A DNA stretch of 64,000 bases from Norana najaformis (taxonomy: Eukaryota > Annelida > Clitellata > Crassiclitellata > Hormogastridae): positions 39,496,238-39,560,237 of the forward strand of contig OZ029915.1 in NCBI GenBank assembly GCA_964023275.1. Reading direction: 5' to 3'. The translations under genes were made by a program, and so were the position numbers. Of the stretch, positions 34,191-46,110 are shown one piece after another. Position 1 is the stretch's first letter. Each line of letters starts with the position of its first letter. The notes below the pieces were generated by a model. The model was given only the letters and a program-made list of their open reading frames with translations. It did not search any database and was not told where the DNA came from.

Positions 34191-36280
34191 CACATCTATG
34201 CATATAAATATATACTATGTATATTATCTTATGACGAGCCAGTATAAAGACTGCATTGCAGGAGAGATGGTGTGTAGGCCCTATCACTGCGGGATTTCTG
34301 CTAGCGGTCATGGTCAAAGGAGTTTTGAAACCTTTGCAGTGTTGGAATCATAACTATTTGGAAAGTCAGGACGACCACATGTATTTGTACGTTTTCAGAA
34401 GATTTGAACCAGTTTAAACTGAATGAATGCAACACATGAAATGAAATGCAAAAAACTATTTAGACTACTAAGCGACTTACTTAATCCGAAATATTGCATG
34501 TAGCAGAGCAGATCTTGCTTCTTTCGCAGAGCTTAGTACTGCGCAACATTGGTCGTCTATGAGATGGGTGTTGAAATACAATCGAATGAACTAAACTAGC
34601 CAAACCACAAGATTATATGTAAATGTACATGTACATGTTTTTCTATAGCGACTGTATGGCCTCGACCCTGCTCATTTTCAGTGAATTAATCGAGTGGGAT
34701 CCTTCACCACAACCGATCTATTAACGCCGCAATCAGAACACAAGCACTAAACGGACTTAGTAGGCTTATAGCGAATCACAGAGAAGCGTAAGTAGGCCTA
34801 GGCCTACTTTATGCTCGTTGCGTTGTAGTATAATGCGATATGGCGCTAGCATGGCGGTCAGTGAAGTCCTTTCTCGCTGTCTTTACCACTAAACACAGGA
34901 TTCAACAGCGTTAGGTCGATAAAACTGTGCATCTCATAGGCCTACCTGAGCTCCAACTGGTCAACTGTGAATTAATGCCGACATCAAGTTGTCTGTATCA
35001 GCTAATTCAATATCATTTTCTTGTCTATTGATGTAGACGTAAATTGATATCTTTTGCATTTTCGAAGAATTCGATACAGTATGCAGGTAATTGTTTGTCG
35101 TTTCTCATCCATAGATGGGCGATTCGTTGATCTGATGGATACATATTTTCGGCCAAGAAGCACACCAATTATTGATGGCCCTACAGCTACAAATTTATTT
35201 TGGCTATTATTCTAATAAAAAACTAGACAAGCTTGTCTCAAATTTTCGGGCTATAAGCATATATAGTGTTTTACTGTATTTCAATAGGTAGTTTATGTTT
35301 GTGATCTCTCTGGTCACACTACTGTACGAGTTGTTACAAACCATGACTTTGAAGACTCTATAAGTATTCGTATGCTTATGTACGTATGACCGAATATCCT
35401 AGCATAAGGCTGGCGAAGAAGAGTAAGTAAGATACCATGCGCCTATTGTGGATACGATATTTTAGACTATGATTGCATGGGCATATTATGTAGGTGGTTG
35501 ATTGTGCTATGGAAGAGATCAGGGTCTTTTATTCGAGCTATGATGAAGGAGTAGATGAGTACAGAGGCAAATGTTACTATGGAGATCTGCTAGCATCTGT
35601 TCTCCATTAGTCAGTGCGGGTTTCGTTCGTTTGAAATGAAACTGCAACTGACAGCCGACTTTCAGGTCCAGATAGAAGACTGAGAGAAGCAGAGTATAAT
35701 TTATCTCAATTGGACATAGATTGGAAAATCTCTTCAGGTCGATGTAAGGCCTTCAAACGTAATGAATTGCAGACCGCTAAGAAGCACACGCATTTGCTTG
35801 CCACATGCAAACACCTCAAAGGCAAATATAATATACACCGCCGCCCGATAATACATTTCTAGTAACATATATGTACTATATCTGCTCGTGTCTATAGCAG
35901 AGAAAGATATAGATAACAAAGGTAAGACTGTAAGCGCTGCTCTATTGGCAGCTCTTAAGAAAATCGACCCTGCTACGTGTACAGGTATATCTAGGCCTAT
36001 AGTGGGCATTATATATATATTATCTATTTATATGTTATATATATTATGTGAAATCGTATTGCCTTGGGGCATATGAAGAAATAATAACCAACCTGCTGTC
36101 TATAGATATGTTCAGCTGTATTATATAACTCGCCAGTTGGACCAAATAAACATAGAATTGCTGGCTAAAATTTTTCTCGACGCTTTTTTGCCGCAAGAAC
36201 AAGATTTTGCTGCTTCTCGGATCATATAGCTGTGTGTTGTATACCGTACAAAGCAGTTGGCTGGGATCTGGGAAGTTAGC
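34191..36280. other. no gene seen
   Basis: About 2 kb of AT-rich, apparently unique sequence. GTAGGCCTAGGCCTAC at 34791-34806 is a 16-base perfect palindrome built from the GTAGGCCTA motif that recurs in the window. No exon is supportable. Confidence 0.4.
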
Positions 36281-36404
36281 ATGTGGTACGGAAGACCATA
36301 ACGTCATTCTTATGGCGCCAACACATGGTACAGAAGACCATAACGGCATTCTTATGGCGCCAACACATGGTACAGAAGACCAAAACGGCATTCTTATGGC
36401 GCTG
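36280..36404. repeat. 42-bp tandem repeat, three units
   Basis: Unit ACATGGTACAGAAGACCATA + ACGGCATTCTTATGGCGCCAAC (42 bases) repeated three times with few changes. As 42 is divisible by three, a 14-residue repeat frame stays open on both strands. Confidence 0.92.
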
Positions 36405-36681
36405 ACTATTCGGGGATTGCCTAAAACCATGCATTCATTCAATACAATTTACTCTATTTAACACTTACTCTATTTGCCCCTTTTTACCATTTACTCTATT
36501 TATTCTATACCCTGACTCTCCAGATTCTGACCTGGCGCCCCAAATGCCCCAATAACTTGACTTTTTGATATAGCGCCGCTGTTAAGCTGTTCTGCCTGAC
36601 GCAGCTTTTCTTGTGAGTCAAGAAATTTCGAAGATTTACATTGACATTTAATTCGCAATATGCAACTGGAAACTGAATCAG

Positions 36682-36684
<3 letters not shown>

Positions 36685-36712
<28 letters not shown>
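36685..36712. repeat. (TA)n
   Basis: Perfect TA dinucleotide run. Confidence 0.95.
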
Positions 36713-36715
<3 letters not shown>

Positions 36716-36954
36716 CCCAGGTTATCACTTTATACCCAAGTAAAGAGCCGTGGGTAGTGATGAAGGTGTTGCTTTCTTTATCGCGGAAAACATAAGGTAT
36801 AAAACACCGGAGTTGGTCGGATCGTTTCCAGATCACTCTACGCATGAATGGCTGTAACTATCCTGCAAAGAGAAAAGACTCCATATTCGGTCCACCAGGT
36901 TCTGCACTTTAAACCTTTTAACAACGGATCTGAGCAGCTACTGTCTTATATATA

Positions 36955-37890
36955 GAAGAAAAAGGAATAGTTATTCTTATAGGTAATTACAATATCGAAC
37001 TTCTAGGGACAACTGAACATGTTCTTTCGCATAATGTCTTCAACAGCCTTACATCCTACCATTTCCCCTCTTCCATACTTTGACCTACCAGAATAACTGC
37101 TACCAAAGCCATCTTAATTGTCAATATATTAATTAATACGAGGCAATATTTTCGTACTTTGTTAAAAGTGATATATCAGACCACTTCCCTATTAATTATT
37201 GCATGATTACGTGAATTAAGTCCAATTCCTGTAAATATTCAGACTGCAGACCAAACGGTTAATTACTGACGAATCAACTGCGCAATTTACTCATGATGTA
37301 GGAGAGATGGACCTGACCTCTGTATCCCCATCAGGTGCAAAGCCGTAACCCTTCAATGGATTACTCACTGTTTGTAGACAAATACAAGGAAACGCAGGAA
37401 TGGACCGTAATATCTGATTCCACTCATGACACCTCAAAACAAGGAGTCACGCCAACCTTGGACGACAATTGCAGTGTCATAATGTTTAGGAAAAAGTCGA
37501 AATTGTATTTAAAATATTTAAAAGACCACACTGATATAAATCCAAATATATTAAGATATCATAACAAATTTAAATAACTCAGATTTTAGGCTCAACGCCA
37601 ACATTATAGAGCTGACAAATTTACGAAATGCGAACATAATATTCCAATGACTTGGGGTGTTCATTGATCTGTGGTTAAAGCAAGTGATCTAATTAAAATT
37701 GTAGAAAGTATTGATATTAACGGGATAACAATCAGCGAAGCTAATTCTATAGCGAAAAAGATTAATGATTACTGCACAGCTATTACTCAAGATTCGAAAA
37801 TCCAAAGTTCTCTTTCAAAATTGCATGAAAACCCACCACTGCAATCGTTCGATAGCCTACAAGAGCTGAGGAATTCATTGCCGTAGGCCT
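36955..37890 (+). mobile_element. LINE ORF2 fragment: endonuclease end to RT start
   Basis: In order on the plus strand: GNYNIELLG (GDFNIDLL motif of apurinic endonucleases), PTRITATKAILIVNILI (PTRITATSATLIDNIFTN), then in other frames YQTTSLLI (SDHFPI), a frame at 37335-37574 ending KKSKLYLKYLKDHTDINPNI, and a frame at 37671-37883 containing INGITISEANSIAKKINDYC. These are typical of the endonuclease and the linker before the reverse transcriptase in CR1/jockey-type elements. Frameshifts show it is dead; the RT is missing. Confidence 0.8.
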
Positions 37891-39696
37891 ATCACATTTG
37901 TTAAGAGTCGATCTGGCATGCAAAAACAATATTGCATATTAACTAGCAGACATGTACGTAAGTACGTACGTAAGTGTCTAAGCATATTATTACAGAGGTA
38001 ACATAGTCGCTTGTGTGTGCTCCCGCTCCATATCCATACCCATGTCTCTGATCCTCTTCTTGGCCAAATGAAAAATTACTTTGTATTTATTTTATTCGCT
38101 AAGTAGGTGAGTGGATGGATGGATGAATTTATGGATAAATATAAGGACAAAAGAAAGACAAGTAAAAACACGATTGAATAATGGGGTGGACGAAAAGATA
38201 AATGAATGGATGAATGAAGGATGCATATGCATGCAGTTGGATGAACGGATGGCAGAGCAGATGGATAAATGGAAGAAAAGACAGAGGAAGCTAAAGATGG
38301 GCTGAAAAGATAAAGGGCTGTGTACTGTATCCACAGACCTATTTGAGATTTGTTAAACAAAGGGTTTGACAGACTTGTTATTTGTTGTAAAGCACCTCTA
38401 CTCAAATCTGGCATGATCTGTAACACGATATTATGATCTGATCTGATTTCATGATATAATCCGATGCGAGGCAGTAGGCTTACAATTCAATCAAACTCTG
38501 TTCTCTGTTGAAATGGCGAAACAGAAGAATAACGAAAGCCTGGTATTAAATGCAAAGAATGACAAGCACGAACAATAACATAGCGAACTTTAAAAATCCG
38601 ATTTCGGTTCGAATTATGTTCGTTTTGTCCTCTTCAGCTACAATGTTCTCAGTTTGTATAGTTAAATCAGCAAAAGAAAATCATATTTAGTAATTTGTTG
38701 TCGAAAATTTTCACTTTTTGCAACTTCTCGATAAAAAATTACTTGGAAAATGTCGAAATTAGCAAATATGAAAACGAATAACTTCTAGATAAGAAAGAAC
38801 TAATAACAGAAGAACTACTGATGAAAATGTTGCCATTAGGATAAGTGCACTGCAAAGTGCAAGGCTTGATGTCACTCGGAAGAAGATATGATTTTAGCAA
38901 TATAATAATTTGTGTGAACCACAAGATTTCTGACCTAATGGTATGTATCAATATAGAAGGAGCACATATCTTAAATAAATTCTTAAGAGTTGTGAAGGTG
39001 ACGGCCATGATTGGTGGTTAAAATGCAAACTGTCATTGTAAAGAGCAAAATACATTATTCTGTAAGATACGAGTATATATGTTGATTCATAACCAATTTA
39101 ATGATTGCAGGACACTAAAAGATTTTCTACCAAGGGGTACTTACACTTCAGATACTTTATTCCTATGTTTTTGCACTTTTGAAGTACGCTCTTATGCACC
39201 TGTATAATTTTGGCTCTCATTTTTACGCCCTAGACGGATGGGCCATAGAACGCGTAGACTATTCGTTTATTAGCCTTTCGCCCTTTTTGATAGCATTCCT
39301 TTGATTACCGCCCTCTGAATAGGTCACCATCCAATCCATCTACCTACTCTAATTTAACCCTACCTAAAGCATTAATTCAAAATAAAATTAGCAGCCTCCC
39401 GACTAATTAATCAAACCCGCTTCCACCAGGTATATTACAGACAAATAGGTCACTACCATACTCTCCTTTATATGAAATATTTTCACATACTGCTCATGCT
39501 TTTCCGTCTGTGGTTTTCCGGCAACCGTGGGCCTATCTCTTACTTATTATGGTATCGTGGAAAACCCATCTGACTTAGCGTAACGCCGTGAAAATAAGCT
39601 GGCACGCTGCACTTGGCATTTAAGTAGCGCTATGGAAATTTAGAATTTACAATTACAGTTAGGCCTACTATTTTATTTAAAAGCTTCAGGTTATCA
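37891..39696. other. no gene; degenerate ATGGATGG tract
   Basis: Bases 38100-38280 hold an irregular GGATGGAT/GAATGGAT tract. The remainder has no recognisable exon. The signal-peptide exon of the Ly6-like gene might lie here but I could not identify it. Confidence 0.4.
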
Positions 39697-39697
39697 G

Positions 39698-39940
39698 TTG
39701 AATCAGGACGATGATGACGAGAACTACGACTACGAATACGAGAACGAGTTCAGCAACGGTCAGCACCATCCAGGATCCACGTATCACGTGAGCAACCAGT
39801 GGCCGGTGATCAAACACAGCATTCCTTGCTACTCGTGTCATTTCATCTTTCAGCATGACCACCAACAGGGTCCAACCAATTGCAAAGATCCCTTCACTTC
39901 GCTTGGCATTCCGCAAGTCGACTGCTTTGGTGCTTGCGCT
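39698..39940 (+). CDS. Ly6/uPAR-domain protein, internal exon 1 found
   Basis: A plus-strand exon with acceptor TTATCAG (ends 39697) and donor GCT|GTGAGT; 243 nt, phase 0 at both ends. It starts with an acidic Asp/Glu/Tyr-rich stretch of about 15 residues, then at about residues 43-81 PCYSCHFIFQHDHQ, NCKDPFTSLGI and VDCFGACA. These are the first five cysteines of a Ly6/uPAR three-finger domain (C-x2-C start, then C, C, C). The exon at 41636-41851 supplies the other five in the same phase. Members are extracellular, GPI-anchored or secreted, and include the quiver/sleepless group that modulates channels and receptors in insects. A signal peptide must be encoded in an upstream exon I did not find. 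The acidic stretch before the domain is unusual. Confidence 0.78.
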
Positions 39941-41635
39941 GTGAGTACTACATAATATTACTCTTATTTGTTCGGGGATATTTCTGGAGTTTCCTTCAAG
40001 AAGTAGGAAATAGCGACCCGTTTACGTTACGTTATTTCTGACGAGGTAAACATGGCAACTAACAGACAAAAGTAGCCCATTCATCATAATTATACTCTCA
40101 AAACATCTTTGAACAGCTGGTACTACAGTTGCCAGAAAGAGGATGAGTAGTTGTTAGAGGCATTGAGGTAAACTTGTCGGACTAATTTGAAGGGAGCACA
40201 GTTAATAGTCCATGTTCTCACATACATGCCTTTCTGTCCTTTCTCTTCCATCCTTTATTACCATTCCCAGTTTATGGTATCTCATATTTTGCTATTATCA
40301 TTAAAATGATAGAAAGGCTTCCATCATTTCAAAACGCGCACCTTAAAATATCGGAAGGGGGCGAATCGGACTCGACATCAATCGAATTATGCGCCTGAGA
40401 TACAAGAGCTAAAGCATAAGTCTCATATTCAAATGAACCCGAAGCCTAAACAAGAACTCAAACCCCCGTTCGAGGGCCAGATAATAAAACGTAACAATAC
40501 GTGAACTAAACTGAAAATATGCAAGAAAATACGAGTTTCTTACAGAAATTAATGTGTAATTATTTCACAACAGAAAACCTTATCTTTCCATTTAAGTCTT
40601 TAAGAAAAGCTTGTAGCAATTACAAATGTTCTGTTTTGCCACTAATCAGCGTTTTGCCTCGACCTGGCATCAATGGCCAGCTTTATCTGTTGCGGTGAGG
40701 CTAAGCTGAGTGCTCTTGCAAATGCTTATCGGTTGTTCAATTAACCGCTGGCTATTTGTTTGACTTATAACTGAAACGAATTGGTCACATTATCACACAG
40801 CTAAGTAATTCCGAACATTGCCATAGCCTAATCTTGGTAATGGCAGAGCGAAAAGTTGGAAAGCTTTTCTGTTATCGACGTCTGTCGCTTTTACGCTTGT
40901 TTAGCATCTTAACCGATACGGTTGACAGTAGGAACTGGCGACATCGGGTGAATGAATTGACTGAAAGGAGGGCGCTCAGTCTCCGCATTTTGTAGCATAC
41001 CTGTACAGGTAATCACTCTGTCGATAGAGCCACCTTATTCTCAGGTACTCGATCAAGGTAAGGTAAAAATTAGCTGAAGATCGGTTCCAAGTCGAAATCT
41101 GCAGAAATCCTAACGCTGGTTGATATCTGACAACTGCATGATCGAATGGAACCTGTTGGTCTGACACACTCAAACGAAGCCCAGTGCCTTCCGTCTTCTT
41201 GCATTGGACCCTCTTCTGAAACAGTCGATCACTGAAAATCCGAATTTTACCCACAGGAGAGGCAGCTCCAGCAACGTTTTTAGTTTCACTCAATTCGCAT
41301 CTCTGTAGGTCTGTTAGGTTAGATATATAGATGTACTTTAGGCGCTATTGACGGTTACTCAAAAGGCGCTATATAGCCTTAAAACCAAAAACTCAATAAA
41401 TGCACCTTTTTAGGTTTAAAATATTATGCTGGCAGCCATGTTCCAACAGCTTAGTATATTCAGATACACACATAGCAAAATGTTACATAACCCATTTGTA
41501 GCATGCCTGCACCGGTAATCACAGGTAATCTCTTACATGTATCTGGACATTATATATATATATATATATATAGCGTCCTTGATGAAACACTTCAAAAGCT
41601 ATAATAAATATATAGTGAGTGTTTGTGTTTTCTAG
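39941..41635 (+). other. intron of the Ly6-like gene
   Basis: A 1,695-base GT-AG intron with phase 0 on both sides. It contains GGCGCTATTGACGGTTACTC and AAAGGCGCTATATAGCC at 41341-41377, a (TA)n run at 41551-41572 and otherwise unremarkable sequence. Confidence 0.65.
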
Positions 41636-41851
41636 AAGATCTATCGAAAGCTAGAAGGAAAGTCTGACTTTGAACTGTCGCGGAACTGCATGCCGAACTG
41701 TAAGGAGTTTCGGTCGGAGAGAGGCAGCATAGAATGCTGTACGACAGAACTGTGTAACGGAGCAGTAGCAGCTGCAACGTTCAACGGCTGCCGGACTCTA
41801 GCCACTATCCTCGTCGCTGTCTTCCTACTACTGGCGCTCTTGTTGCGATGA
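41636..41851 (+). CDS. Ly6/uPAR-domain protein, last exon with GPI signal
   Basis: A plus-strand terminal exon, acceptor TTTTCTAG, 71 codons and a TGA at 41849-41851. It encodes KIYRKLEGKSDFELSRNC, MPNCKEF, then the hallmark CCTTELCN of Ly6/uPAR domains, followed by a short spacer and a hydrophobic C-terminus (TLATILVAVFLLLALLLR). With the previous exon the domain has ten cysteines, the full canonical set, plus one extra Cys in the spacer. The terminal hydrophobic segment with small residues before it (NGAVAA) is a typical GPI-attachment signal, so the mature protein is probably on the outer face of the plasma membrane. No frameshift or stop. The specific subfamily is not determined. Confidence 0.85.
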   Translation, partial: KIYRKLEGKSDFELSRNCMPNCKEFRSERGSIECCTTELCNGAVAAATFNGCRTLATILVAVFLLLALLLR

Positions 41852-42690
41852 CCACGTGATCGATGATATTAGGCGCTGTATTGTTGTGGAAAAAAATTCG
41901 ACAGCTGTGGAGAATAATTGGTTTATGCGGAGTGGGAAACAGAGGCCTTGCTTTTTCTAATCCACAGGGTACATTTCCCCGTCTGACTAATATACAAATG
42001 CACACAAAGAAAAGCTGGCAAAGGCGCTGTATAAATTCTCGATTACTTTTACAATATATTGGTTTTAACATCAAGGAGTAAACACGTTTATGTAAATTGA
42101 ATTTGTGCAGCTAACTTCTATAAGCTAAGATGAAACAGTCAAGTTAACTGTTTACAGATATCTCTGTTAGGTCTATCGTGTTATTAGTTGTTTGTTAATT
42201 ATAGGCCTATTTAGGCTGATATAATCTAATTTAAAGGATTCTATAACGCCTATAGGCACAAGGCGTCAGTCGATGGTGGCTTCAAATGAAATTGTAGTCA
42301 AGATCCATTGGAGAAGCCTTGTCAAAATGCTATAGGCCGAGATATAGGAACCCAACGAAAATCCAACTATGTATGTATGTTACGTATGTACGTGCATGTA
42401 CGTACGTACTTATGCAGGTATTATGCATGTATGTGTCGCGAGCTAGTCGCAAAGTCAGAGTTCAGAAATAAGTCAATACAATAACTTTTCACGCGTTTCT
42501 TCTTCTCGTTGTGCAATCTCATACCGCCATAACGCGAGTCTTCCTCTAGACTGTCCACCTGCCCCTTGTATATGAAATTTAGTAAATTAGTGGGACCTGC
42601 CCACATCTTGGTCCTGACAGTATGCATGTATGTATGCATGCAAGAAAGTATGTGTATATATGAATACAGGTTTTATATAGCGCCTTCAAA
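41852..42690. other. 3' flank of Ly6-like gene; no further gene
   Basis: Contains AAAGGCGCTGTATAAATTC at 42019-42037, a TATG/TACG-rich stretch at 42368-42420 and TTTTATATAGCGCCTTC at 42671-42687. No exon. Confidence 0.45.
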
Positions 42691-44130
42691 GTAGCTCTCA
42701 AAGGTGCCAGTTTATCCAAGCACAAGTACAAGCACACAAGCATACAATACAGCTGTAATTTGATAATGCCCTCCTTTCAAAGTTCAGAAGTGTACATTGA
42801 AGCCGAGAACAGAAAACACTGAATATCATACACAGACTGGTAGAGGTAAGTTTTCGGTTTAGAGCGAAAGATGGTCTCGGTAAGAGAGTTGCGAACATGA
42901 AGACGTAGAATAGACAAGATGTGTACCAGGAACAACATACTTTTGAGAAGAAGCTGATCAAAGACAGGATCGCCCTTTAACAGAGCTACAGGGTGTAACC
43001 ATGAATGATAAGCGGGTTGGCAGATTATTTGCACATGCTTTGTGCACGAGGAGTGACAGCTTTAAGCGGATACGCTCAGCTACAGGAAGCCAGTGGAGAA
43101 AACGAAGATCTGGTGTGATATGGTCCTGGTATGAGAGTCCAAGACACAGTCATGCAGCCAAGTGAATGATACTAGTTAGAAGAAGCAGTGTGCAGTCAGG
43201 GAGAACATAGATGACCTGGGAAGCCAATGACAATGTATTGAGTACGATTGGGGATGTAGGAGACAAACCAATTGATGGACGTACCAGAGATCCCGAAGGA
43301 CTGTTGCAGGACCTCACGTAGATAACAGTGATCTACGCAGTAAAAAGCAGCAGCCAAATCAAGGAGTATTAATGCAGTTACATTTCCCTTGTCTACAGCT
43401 AAGACTACGTCATTATAGACTTCCAACCAAGACGGCTGTTTTTGTGATATGGAATCGCCTAAAACCTGACTGAAGAGGTGGGAGTGGGTTGTTTACAGAC
43501 AGGTAAGAGTACAGCTGAATGTGGACCACTTTCCCTATCGTCTGAGATAGGAAGGAAACGTTAGAGACATGCCTGTAGTTAGAGAAAAGAGTGGGATTGA
43601 GACCATTCTTGTTAATACGAGGAGGTGTAAATGCCCTCTTCTGAGAGGAAGAAAGTATGCCAGCAGAGAGAGATAAAGGTTAATCAGGAAAGCTCAGGTT
43701 ATGGCAAAGATCTGACTTTTAGACTTTAGAAGTCTTGCAAGCACAGGGTCAAGTTCAAAGTGTTTGAATGTAGATTTCATTAGTAGGTCAGCAATGTAGT
43801 CAGGAGTGACAGGTTCAAGGGTTGAGAGTAAGGTCTATAGTAAGGATATGTATCTGAGGAGGAGGAGGAGAGTTTACAGTGCTATTTCTAACACTGTTAA
43901 CTTTATCTAAAAAGAAATGTAACAACACATCTTGTGTGTCGGAGAGGGAAATTGGAGGAAGAAGAGAGTTCAGGATGTTGTGAGTGTTTTAGCTTCCCTG
44001 TACATCGTCAAGGCTTCAACGTAGGAATTCGTCTCGCTTGTTCTTGAAGGCTTGTCGTTGGTTGACTGACACATTGTTTAATCCAGGGCTTCTCGAGTTT
44101 TGACTGTTCCCTCCAAACATTATCTACAAC
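42690..44130 (-). mobile_element. CR1/L2-like LINE reverse transcriptase remnant
   Basis: Minus strand, in order: KLEKPWI (about 44090), NYRHVSNVSFLSQTIGKVV and QSGFRRFHITKTAVL (about 43580-43440), TALILLDLAAAFYCVDHCYL (motif A, about 43370), then after loss of the motif B to YADD part, ACLCLGLSYQDHITPDLRFL and HWLPVAERIRLKL (about 43150-43070) of the C-terminal domain. Multiple frameshifts and an internal deletion show it is dead. Confidence 0.87.
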
Positions 44131-44842
44131 AAAATATGTTCTCATTGTATATATGTATGTATGATGTATGCGCATGTTACAGAGTACATATCAATGTTTC
44201 AGCTAATGGCTCGAAGTACGTTCGGTTAGGACTGAGAGCCGAGTTTTTTGCAGTCATTTGTAAGTAGCAACGACAAATCATCGCCAGATGTCGAGAGTTC
44301 AACTGCATTTTGTACACTGCCTCATCTTTTGCAATTAACAATGCCCAATCGCACATCCTCCCCTTAGTCTTCCTCCTCCTTTTTATCAATTTCCGCGTCG
44401 TGTTTCCTCTTTTGCTGTAGTCATGTTTCCACTGCTTCTCCTTGTCTTCTTCCTCATCCTCTTCTGCTTTCTTCTCTCTCTGTCTCTGTCTTTGCTTCTG
44501 TCTCTCTGTCTCTCTCTTGATCACATTCTTTTTTGCCACCTCCTCCTCATCTCTTTCCTCCTCGTCTTCTCATTTTTCTTCAGTTCGCCTAGCGACGCAT
44601 TCAGTGCATCAGGCAATTCGAGATTTTGTACGGAGTCTTCTACGAGACGCGTCTGTCCTCGACTTTTTGAAGATAATGCTAAAACTTCAGGATATCAGTT
44701 AAAATGACCTTAGCAGCATATGTTGAATTTCACAGATAAGCCATGCACTCCTCTTGTAAGCTGCGTCTTCTTCAGAATTTTTTCCTAAATTCTTCGAGTT
44801 TTTTTAATTCCACGATGATAATTATATCAGTAATTGATTTGT
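44131..44842. other. no gene; CTCT/CTTC-rich tract
   Basis: Bases 44360-44580 are a pyrimidine-rich TCTC/CTTC tract. Frames across it (Ser/Leu or Arg/Glu/Lys) are artefacts. Confidence 0.5.
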
Positions 44843-45026
44843 GGGGCGCGGTAGCCGATTGGTTAGAACGCTCAAACTGAAACGTGAAGAGTACGGGTTC
44901 GAGCCCCTCCTGGAACGGTCACTGTGTAGGGACCTTGAGCAGGTCCTTCAGTCATATTTGTCCAGCGCCATCGATTGATGCTTAGTCATTGGATAGTGAC
45001 GCTAAATAAATGCAGAACTAATAATG

Positions 45027-45079
<53 letters not shown>

Positions 45080-45080
45080 T
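44843..45080 (+). repeat. tRNA-derived SINE, family A, full-length with (TAA)n tail
   Basis: Starts GGGGCGCGGTAGCCGATTGG with A box TAGCCGATTGGTTAGAAC, B box GGTTCGAGCCCC about 35 bases on, a central CACTGTGTAGGGACCTTGAG block, a GTGACGCTAAATAAATGCAG 3' end and a (TAA)n tail from about 45015. The copy at 1-150 matches from the B box on. Good reference copy for the family. Confidence 0.9.
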
Positions 45081-45099
45081 TAGCCGGACAGCAGATGCA

Positions 45100-45295
45100 A
45101 TCCATGATCCGCTAGAGACCCCTTACTTGTTCCAGAAGATTTCGGTGGCTGTTCAACGAGGAAATGCCATCTGCCTCTCCGGAACATTGCCATCACGCTC
45201 TGAACCCTCTGGAGATGGCGCTTCGACATTATTTAAATAACTTAGTAGTAGTAGTAGTTGTTGTTGTTGTAGTAGTAGTTGTAGTAAAATTTACA
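45100..45295 (+). repeat. probable SINE-like unit with (GTA/GTT)n tail
   Basis: GAGATGGCGCTTCGACATTA followed by TTTAAATAACTTA and a GTA/GTT trinucleotide run at 45243-45287 repeats the design of the other SINE ends here (GGCGCT, AT-rich spacer, trinucleotide tail). No pol III boxes are seen upstream. Confidence 0.5.
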
Positions 45296-45344
45296 TCGAA
45301 TTTATGGATATTTAGTATTTTGACAGCTCTTTCTGCTCTTTTGC

Positions 45345-45480
45345 ACCATTAATGAACTCAGCTATAAAATGAGTACACCGACCTTACACTGTCGGTGGAA
45401 AGACCAGGCGACAAGGAAGAGGCCTGGCTACCAGTCCTCATAAGGCGAGGCGAATGAAAATGAAGTCGCTAGTCCTTCAT
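45345..45480 (+). repeat. dispersed SINE body, family D (inverted partner at 55480-55620)
   Basis: GAACTCAGCTATAAAATGAG, then CACTGTCGGTGGAAAGACCAG, CCTCATAAGGCGAG and AATGAAGTCGCT match the reverse complement of 55485-55612 in order. This copy lacks the tRNA-like head. Confidence 0.75.
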
Positions 45481-46000
45481 ACCTATTGCTGCCTTTGGGG
45501 TTTGCTTAATGGGCTGCTTTTTTATCTTCTAATATTTTGGTATCTGAAGTTTGATTCTGAAATTTCGAGTAATTTTGATAGAATATCAAATCATGGTGGT
45601 AGAACACATTTATTTCATTACTTTTGCGAGTTTTCCAACGATTTTACGACTATATGATAAATGACTAGGAGAATTGCATGTGAATTTTAAAATCATATCG
45701 AAACAATGAAACAATACTTCATATGATAGCATATGCACGTCGTCACCTACGGGGTTCCGTAGTCTGGCCGCCTAGTGCAGCGAAGGTCCTAATGCGGTGC
45801 CCAGTGCAGATGCAACGCTGGCGACATCTGGGACCAGCGGCTGAATTATTGACGAGCTGAGCTAAGCACTAAGCGACAGAACAGAACTCGGGTTTTATGC
45901 GCCGTTATCAGTCTTTGGCATCGCAGAGTGAAATACACCTGGGCACAGCATGGTCAGTGACTGTGAGGCCCAAACAGTGCAGCACTGGTCCATTAGATAA
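45481..46000. other. no gene seen
   Basis: A 67-residue frame at 45454-45654 has no recognisable feature. Otherwise unremarkable. Confidence 0.35.
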
Positions 46001-46007
46001 ACAATTC

Positions 46008-46110
46008 GTCAACAACTGTGATACCTAATGCAACAAATAGTGACAGTGTTCGGCGTTCAAATCCCGCGGTGCGTCACGTGAAAGAGGAAATCTGTTTCTG
46101 AGCCATCCAA
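46008..46110 (+). repeat. possible tRNA-like SINE head
   Basis: CACTGGTCCATTAGATAAAC resembles an A box and GGCGTTCAAATCCCGCGGTG a B box, about 60 bases apart, which is longer than normal. Probably a diverged SINE head with an insertion. Confidence 0.4.
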
